From Pedobacter sp. UBA5917 (GTDB lineage Bacteria; Bacteroidota; Bacteroidia; Sphingobacteriales; Sphingobacteriaceae): a DNA stretch of 9,341 nt. Positions 6,218-9,341 of this stretch are shown in pieces. The stretch is from contig NZ_DJDT01000044.1 in assembly GCF_002432345.1 (NCBI RefSeq), positions 1 to 9,341 of the forward strand, read 5' to 3'. A model generated the notes under the pieces. It was not told the DNA's origin. It saw only the letters and a program-made list of their open reading frames with translations, and did no database searches. Every line of letters starts with the position of its first letter. Within the stretch, counting starts at the first letter, position 1. Position numbers and translations under genes: made by a program.

Positions 6218-6276
6218 GGCGTTGGTCGATAAAAATTGCCCATTGGGCCGTTGGTAGAAAAAAAATGCCCGTTGGT
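6218..6276 (+). promoter_or_regulatory. Cluster of three LytTR-type direct repeats
   Basis: Three direct repeats share the core GTTGGT(A/C)GA: GGCGTTGGT (6218-6226), GCCGTTGGT (6247-6255) and CCCGTTGGT (6268-6276). The last two start exactly 21 bp apart, a 12-bp gap; the first two start 29 bp apart. The published LytTR-box pattern is [TA][AC][CA]GTTN[AG][TG], twice with a 12-13 bp gap. Sites 2 and 3 match 8 of 9 positions and site 1 matches 7. The cluster lies between the divergent ABC operon and the LytTR kinase/regulator genes, about 100 bases from either start. This makes it the probable binding site of the neighbouring LytTR regulator. Confidence 0.7.
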
Positions 6277-6311
6277 AGATTGTGTAAGTAAATCGATAAA
6301 ACTTTATTTAT

Positions 6312-6343
6312 TTTGTGGCTTTGAACAATATGCGTTACTTAAA
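6312..6343 (+). promoter_or_regulatory. Weak candidate promoter for the LytS-like kinase gene
   Basis: TTTG at 6312-6315 is followed after 20 bases by TACTTAAA (6336-6343), a poor fit to TAnnTTTG. It lies 36 bases downstream of the last LytTR-type box, a sensible place for an activator-dependent promoter. An alternative -7 (TAGG then TTTTG at 6350-6358) lacks a well-spaced partner. Low confidence. Confidence 0.22.
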
Positions 6344-6379
6344 CGTGTATAGGTTTTGCCAATTTTTAATAAATTTTAA

Positions 6380-7414
6380 ATGAAACAGAGTAAAGGGCCT
6401 TTAATATTACACGCTATATACTGGGTAATGATATCTTTTATCATCATACTGGGGTTTTTCCTCAGTCCGGAACGGGCGAGTGTTAAACATTATATGATTA
6501 CTTTGGTAGGGTTTGGGATCATTAATGTTTCTTTATTCTATATTAATTATCTGATACTTATACCTCAGTTAATAAAAAATAAAAAGAGGTACTTTTTGTA
6601 TATTCTAACCTTTATCGTGTTATTAGGGGCTGGTGCGCTGATTAAAACCGTTATTGCCGTATTAAATCCAAAAGATTTGTTAGAGTATGTGGAAGCGGGA
6701 CAGGGGAAAAAAACGTTCCAGATAAACTATTACTTTTTCATTCAATTGTTTTTATGCGGATTCTTTTTGGTATCGAGCTGTATTATCAAATTTGCCGCCG
6801 ACTGGTTTTCGAGCGAACGCATCCAGCGTAACCTGGAAAGCGAACGCCGCGAAATGGAACTCCAGTTTTTAAAATCGCAGTTAAATCCGCATTTCCTTTT
6901 TAACTCCCTTAATAATATTTATTCGCTGGCTTATCAAAAATCGGATAAAACAGCCGATGCGATTATGAAGCTTTCGGAAATTATGCGTTATATGATTTAT
7001 GAAAGCAATACCCCAACGGTAGCTTTAAGTAAAGAGGTAGATTATTTAACCAATTATATCGAGCTGCAAAAAATCAGGTTTAAGGATGGTGCATACATCG
7101 AACTTACTTTAAACGGGGAGATCGATAACCAGAAAATAGTGCCGTTAATGCTGATTTCCTTTGTCGAGAATGCGTTTAAACATGGCGTGGTAAATGATCC
7201 GGCCGAACCGGTAAAAATCAATATCATTGCCAACCAGAAAATTCTGCACTTCAGTGTCATCAATAAAAAGAACCAGCAGAACAAAGATGCACAGGGCGGT
7301 GTAGGTTTAACCAATGTAGAACGTAGGCTACAATTGGTATATCCTGACAGATATAAATTAAATGTTGTAAATTCGGCTACCCATTATACCTGCGAACTGA
7401 TGATTGACATATAA
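6380..7414 (+). CDS. LytS-like sensor histidine kinase (His_kinase / YehU family)
   Basis: A 344-residue inner-membrane kinase. Four transmembrane helices (about residues 8-28, 38-61, 72-94 and 116-138) form the N-terminal half without an obvious extracellular domain. They are followed by a short coiled coil (145-165). The His_kinase domain has the phospho-acceptor H171 in QLNPHFLFNSLNNI. The ATPase part has the N-box FVENAFKHG (261-269) and the glycine-rich GGVGLTNVERRL (306-317). The G1 Asp box is degenerate (NKKNQQ), as is usual in this family. It pairs with the LytTR regulator 53 bases downstream, to which it should pass phosphate. The signal is unknown; kinases with only membrane helices often sense membrane state or a membrane partner, so the divergent ABC transporter is a candidate. 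ATG 6380 follows an AT-rich leader. Confidence 0.94.
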   Translation: MKQSKGPLILHAIYWVMISFIIILGFFLSPERASVKHYMITLVGFGIINVSLFYINYLILIPQLIKNKKRYFLYILTFIVLLGAGALIKTVIAVLNPKDLLEYVEAGQGKKTFQINYYFFIQLFLCGFFLVSSCIIKFAADWFSSERIQRNLESERREMELQFLKSQLNPHFLFNSLNNIYSLAYQKSDKTADAIMKLSEIMRYMIYESNTPTVALSKEVDYLTNYIELQKIRFKDGAYIELTLNGEIDNQKIVPLMLISFVENAFKHGVVNDPAEPVKINIIANQKILHFSVINKKNQQNKDAQGGVGLTNVERRLQLVYPDRYKLNVVNSATHYTCELMIDI

Positions 7415-7467
7415 CCGGAGAATTAAACCGGATATAAGAAAATCATGAACTAAATAGATTAACCAAA

Positions 7468-8217
7468 ATGAATTTAAACTGTATTGTTGTTGATGATGAG
7501 CCTTTAGCGCTTGATATTTTACAGGATTATATATCGAAAGTGCCTTTTTTAACGATGGTTAAAAGGTGCGAAAACCCGATAGAAGCTTTGCAGATTGTGC
7601 AGGGTGGGGGGATTGATCTTGTGTTTTTGGATATCCAGATGCCTGAATTAACGGGAATCCAGTTTTTAAAGATCGCGGGTAACAAATGCCACTATATTTT
7701 AACCACGGCCTACCCACAGTATGCTTTGGAAAGTTACGATCTCAATGTTTCTGATTATCTATTGAAACCAATTGCTTTCGACCGATTTTATAAAGCGGTA
7801 GAAAAAGTGCATAACCAGGTAAAACCGGTTGAAGCCCCTGCCAGCGTTGCGCAGCCGATTGTTACGCCTGCACCATTTTCTGCACCAGCAAATCCTGTAC
7901 AGGACTATATTTTTGTAAAAACGGAACACAAGATCCAAAAAATCTATCTTCACGATATCCTGTTTATCGAAGGTTTAAAGGATTATATCTCTATTTTCAC
8001 CAAGGATGAACGTGTAATTACACTTCAGAGTATGAAGAAAATGGAAGAGGCATTACCTCAAAGCCAGTTTATCAGGGTGCACAAATCGTACATTGTTGCG
8101 GTTGATAAAATTGAGAGCATCGAGCGTAGCCGTATCACCATTAATCAGAAAATTATTCCTGTAGGCGATACTTACCGCGATGAATTTTTCAGGGTGATCG
8201 GGAATAAGAATATCTAG
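7468..8217 (+). CDS. LytTR-family response regulator
   Basis: A 249-residue transcription regulator. The receiver domain (1-118) has acidic pocket D9/D10, phosphorylation site D55 (FLDIQMP), T79/T80 and K100 (LLKP), all intact. A Pro/Ala/Val-rich flexible linker (119-144) follows. The LytTR DNA-binding domain (about 146-246) shows the family landmarks ILFIEGLKDYISI, FIRVHKSYIVA and the closing IPVGDTYRDEF. It is 53 bases after the kinase gene in the same direction; the gap holds only a short CCGG dyad. Members of this family bind paired 9-bp direct repeats, and three such repeats lie upstream of its operon and of the divergent ABC operon. Both autoregulation and control of the transporter fit. 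The linker is longer than in many relatives but not abnormal. Confidence 0.95.
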   Translation: MNLNCIVVDDEPLALDILQDYISKVPFLTMVKRCENPIEALQIVQGGGIDLVFLDIQMPELTGIQFLKIAGNKCHYILTTAYPQYALESYDLNVSDYLLKPIAFDRFYKAVEKVHNQVKPVEAPASVAQPIVTPAPFSAPANPVQDYIFVKTEHKIQKIYLHDILFIEGLKDYISIFTKDERVITLQSMKKMEEALPQSQFIRVHKSYIVAVDKIESIERSRITINQKIIPVGDTYRDEFFRVIGNKNI

Positions 8218-8224
8218 GGGTGAG

Positions 8225-8339
8225 GTAAGACGGAAAATGGATGATGGGCGGTTGGCGCTAGGCGTATAGCGTTTTACGTCGATTAATCTTGTAATGTGTT
8301 TGTAAGATGGAAAATGTAAGATGGATAATGGGCGTTTGG
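8225..8339 (+). repeat. Pair of imperfect direct repeats in the spacer after the LytTR gene
   Basis: Copy A (8225-8255) and copy B (8302-8339) share GTAAGAYGGAAAATG at the left and GATRATGGGCGKTTGG at the right. B carries 7 extra bases (TAAGATG) between the halves, which duplicate part of the unit. The spacer has no open frame that looks coding. Simple AGATGG-type runs like this look like an expanding intergenic repeat. Confidence 0.6.
8256..8275 (+). terminator. Weak candidate terminator of the kinase/LytTR operon
   Basis: CGCTA (8256-8260) pairs with TAGCG (8267-8271) around a 6-base loop, followed directly by TTTT. It begins 39 bases after the regulator stop. The 5-bp stem is short, so termination here would be inefficient. 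No better hairpin is visible before the convergent acyltransferase gene. Confidence 0.3.
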
Positions 8340-8341
8340 TA

Positions 8342-8376
8342 CCGATTAACCGATTTAAACAATTAACCAGTTAACC
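8342..8376. repeat. Degenerate TTAACC tandem tract
   Basis: Four irregular units of 7-10 bases (CCGATTAA, CCGATTTAAA, CAATTAA, CCAGTTAA) run up to 6 bases before the acyltransferase stop codon. The pattern is a near 8-bp period built on TTAACC. It is probably a simple-sequence expansion in the spacer. No function is visible. Confidence 0.5.
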
Positions 8377-8381
8377 CTTCT

Positions 8382-9140
8382 TTACAGCGTAGCTGGTTGT
8401 TCCATTGGCTGGCCCAAAACTTTCCTGATTTCGTTTTCTACTTCGAGGGTAATATCGTTAGCTGTTTTTACACCGGGTTCTATGGGTTTTAAAACGGTCC
8501 ATTTTAAGGCGTTGCCGGTAGTTAAGGGAAACATGCCAAAACGGACAATTTTCCACGAATTTTCTATCGCCACCGGAACCACCAATGCATTGGGTACCAC
8601 TTTTAAAATGGTGGCAATGCCCCCAAATTGGAAGGTTTTTAGCTGTCCGTCTTTTGCGCGGGTACCTTCGGGAAAGATAACTGTACTCCAGTTGTTTTCC
8701 TTCATTCTGCGGCCAAGTTTAATGATTTCTGAAATGGCCTGTTTGTTATCTTTTCTGTTAATATTTGCTCCTCCACCCAAACGCAGGTTGATGGAAATAG
8801 AAGGAATACCTTTGGTAAGTTCGATTTTTGAGATAAATTTTGCGCTGTGTTTTCTTAAAAACCAGATCAACGAAGGAATATCGTACATGCTTTGATGGTT
8901 GGCCGCAAAAATAATCGGTCTGTCTGCCGGCAGATCATACTCGTTTTTAAAGCTGATGGAATTGAACAGGAAAATCTGACAATAGGTTAGAAAAAAATTA
9001 AGAATATCTACTGAAACCTTATGTGCTTTATAGCCGAAAACTTTAAAACATATCCATTGTACAGGATGGAAAATGCAAAGCATTAATCCAAAGAAAATAT
9101 AAAAAATAGGGCTTAAAATATATCCGAAAAGCTTGCTCAT
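8382..9140 (-). CDS. plsC: 1-acyl-sn-glycerol-3-phosphate acyltransferase (PlsC)
   Basis: A 252-residue membrane-associated acyltransferase that adds the second acyl chain to lysophosphatidic acid, giving phosphatidic acid for phospholipid synthesis. An N-terminal hydrophobic region (about 5-35) and a second hydrophobic stretch (45-62) anchor it. The acyltransferase motifs are in order: NHQSMYD (81-87, catalytic H82 and D87), the motif II region GGGANINRKD (122-131), FPEGTR (156-161) and LVVPVAI (186-192). Length is normal for PlsC. Motif II reads ANINR rather than the common FIxR, a mild variation. It is a single gene here, convergent with the LytTR operon. Related acyltransferases that act on ornithine lipids or other acceptors share these motifs, so the acceptor is inferred. 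Confidence 0.9.
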   Translation of the reverse strand: MSKLFGYILSPIFYIFFGLMLCIFHPVQWICFKVFGYKAHKVSVDILNFFLTYCQIFLFNSISFKNEYDLPADRPIIFAANHQSMYDIPSLIWFLRKHSAKFISKIELTKGIPSISINLRLGGGANINRKDNKQAISEIIKLGRRMKENNWSTVIFPEGTRAKDGQLKTFQFGGIATILKVVPNALVVPVAIENSWKIVRFGMFPLTTGNALKWTVLKPIEPGVKTANDITLEVENEIRKVLGQPMEQPATL

Positions 9141-9160
9141 CTGCTTAATTTAATAGATGG

Positions 9161-9168
9161 CAAAGATA
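9161..9168 (-). promoter_or_regulatory. Candidate -7 element of the plsC promoter
   Basis: On the minus strand this reads TATCTTTG, a perfect match to the Bacteroidota -7 consensus TAnnTTTG, 20 bases before the plsC ATG. No TTTG is found 19-21 bases further upstream, so the -33 element is missing or degenerate. Confidence 0.4.
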
Positions 9169-9262
9169 ATAATAAATTATTCTGGTTTAATTGCAGCATT
9201 AATTTGAATTCGATAATTATTTGCTAAAAAATAGGGTTTTAAAAACATCTGGTCTCAATAGA

Positions 9263-9337
9263 TTCGTCATGCTGTCCCGAAGATTCGGGATCAGCATCTA
9301 TTTTGGAAAGACCCTGAAATAAATTCAGGGTGACGAA
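9263..9337. repeat. Compound inverted-repeat element (REP/MITE-like)
   Basis: A 75-base element bounded by a perfect 7-bp inverted repeat, TTCGTCA (9263-9269) and TGACGAA (9331-9337). Inside are two further hairpins. The first is ATGCTG+TCCCGAA paired with TTCGGGA+CAGCAT (9269-9297, one bulged T). The second is CCCTGAA-N5-TTCAGGG (9312-9330). Together they form a three-way-junction or cruciform shape. Similar CCCTGAA/TTCAGGG and GTCATGCTG sequences are, from memory, frequent between genes in Pedobacter-like genomes, which would make this a dispersed repeat. It may also act as a terminator for a gene beyond the window. Confidence 0.65.
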
Positions 9338-9341
9338 ATGA

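Noticed and set aside
7415..7467. CCGG-N9-CCGG dyad between the LytS-like kinase and LytTR genes
   Set aside because: A 4-bp stem with no T-tract inside an operon; too weak to call a terminator or operator.
8482..8895. 137-residue open frame on the plus strand inside plsC
   Set aside because: It is fully antisense to a gene with complete acyltransferase motifs, and its translation shows no domain or sensible composition.
1849..9341. CRISPR array, tRNA, rRNA or transposase gene
   Set aside because: No regularly spaced repeats with spacers, no cloverleaf-like or rRNA-like sequence, and no transposase motifs were seen anywhere in the window.

Overview
The window looks like chromosomal DNA of a Bacteroidota bacterium, most likely Sphingobacteriaceae (Pedobacter-like). 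The reasons are AT-rich genes with little Shine-Dalgarno signal, a recognisable TTTG / TAnnTTTG-type promoter, a secreted M28 peptidase with a PA-like insert, the LytS-like kinase plus LytTR regulator pair, and short intergenic repeats of the kind common in that family. This assignment rests on family style only, with no database search.

Left part (1-2375): a minus-strand operon of four tightly packed genes. In transcription order they are a small soluble protein with a Cys-x3-Cys tail, a seven-helix membrane protein, a one-helix HisKA_3 histidine kinase, and a NarL/FixJ-type response regulator of which only the first 17 codons are inside the window. Facing away from it is a 76-residue stand-alone LuxR/GerE DNA-binding protein. 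The 296-base divergent region between them holds a terminator-like hairpin, a dyad and a good promoter for the LuxR gene. The kinase has no sensor domain of its own, so the membrane protein and the Cys-tail protein are the obvious candidates for signal input. This is the best candidate in the window for a poorly described system.

Middle (2472-4040): a secreted M28 zinc metallopeptidase, minus strand, separated from the LuxR gene by a strong hairpin terminator.

Right-centre (4149-8217): two divergent transcription units around a 260-base control region. Leftward run a small one-helix membrane protein, an ABC ATPase and an ABC-2 permease. Rightward run a LytS-like (His_kinase family) sensor kinase and a LytTR response regulator. 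The control region holds three direct repeats with the core GTTGGT. Two of them are exactly 21 bp apart, the geometry known for LytTR boxes. The simplest reading is that the LytTR regulator controls its own genes, the ABC transporter operon, or both.

Right end (8218-9341): a repeat-bearing spacer, a plsC-type 1-acylglycerol-3-phosphate acyltransferase on the minus strand, then a compound inverted-repeat element at the window edge that looks like a dispersed REP/MITE-like sequence.
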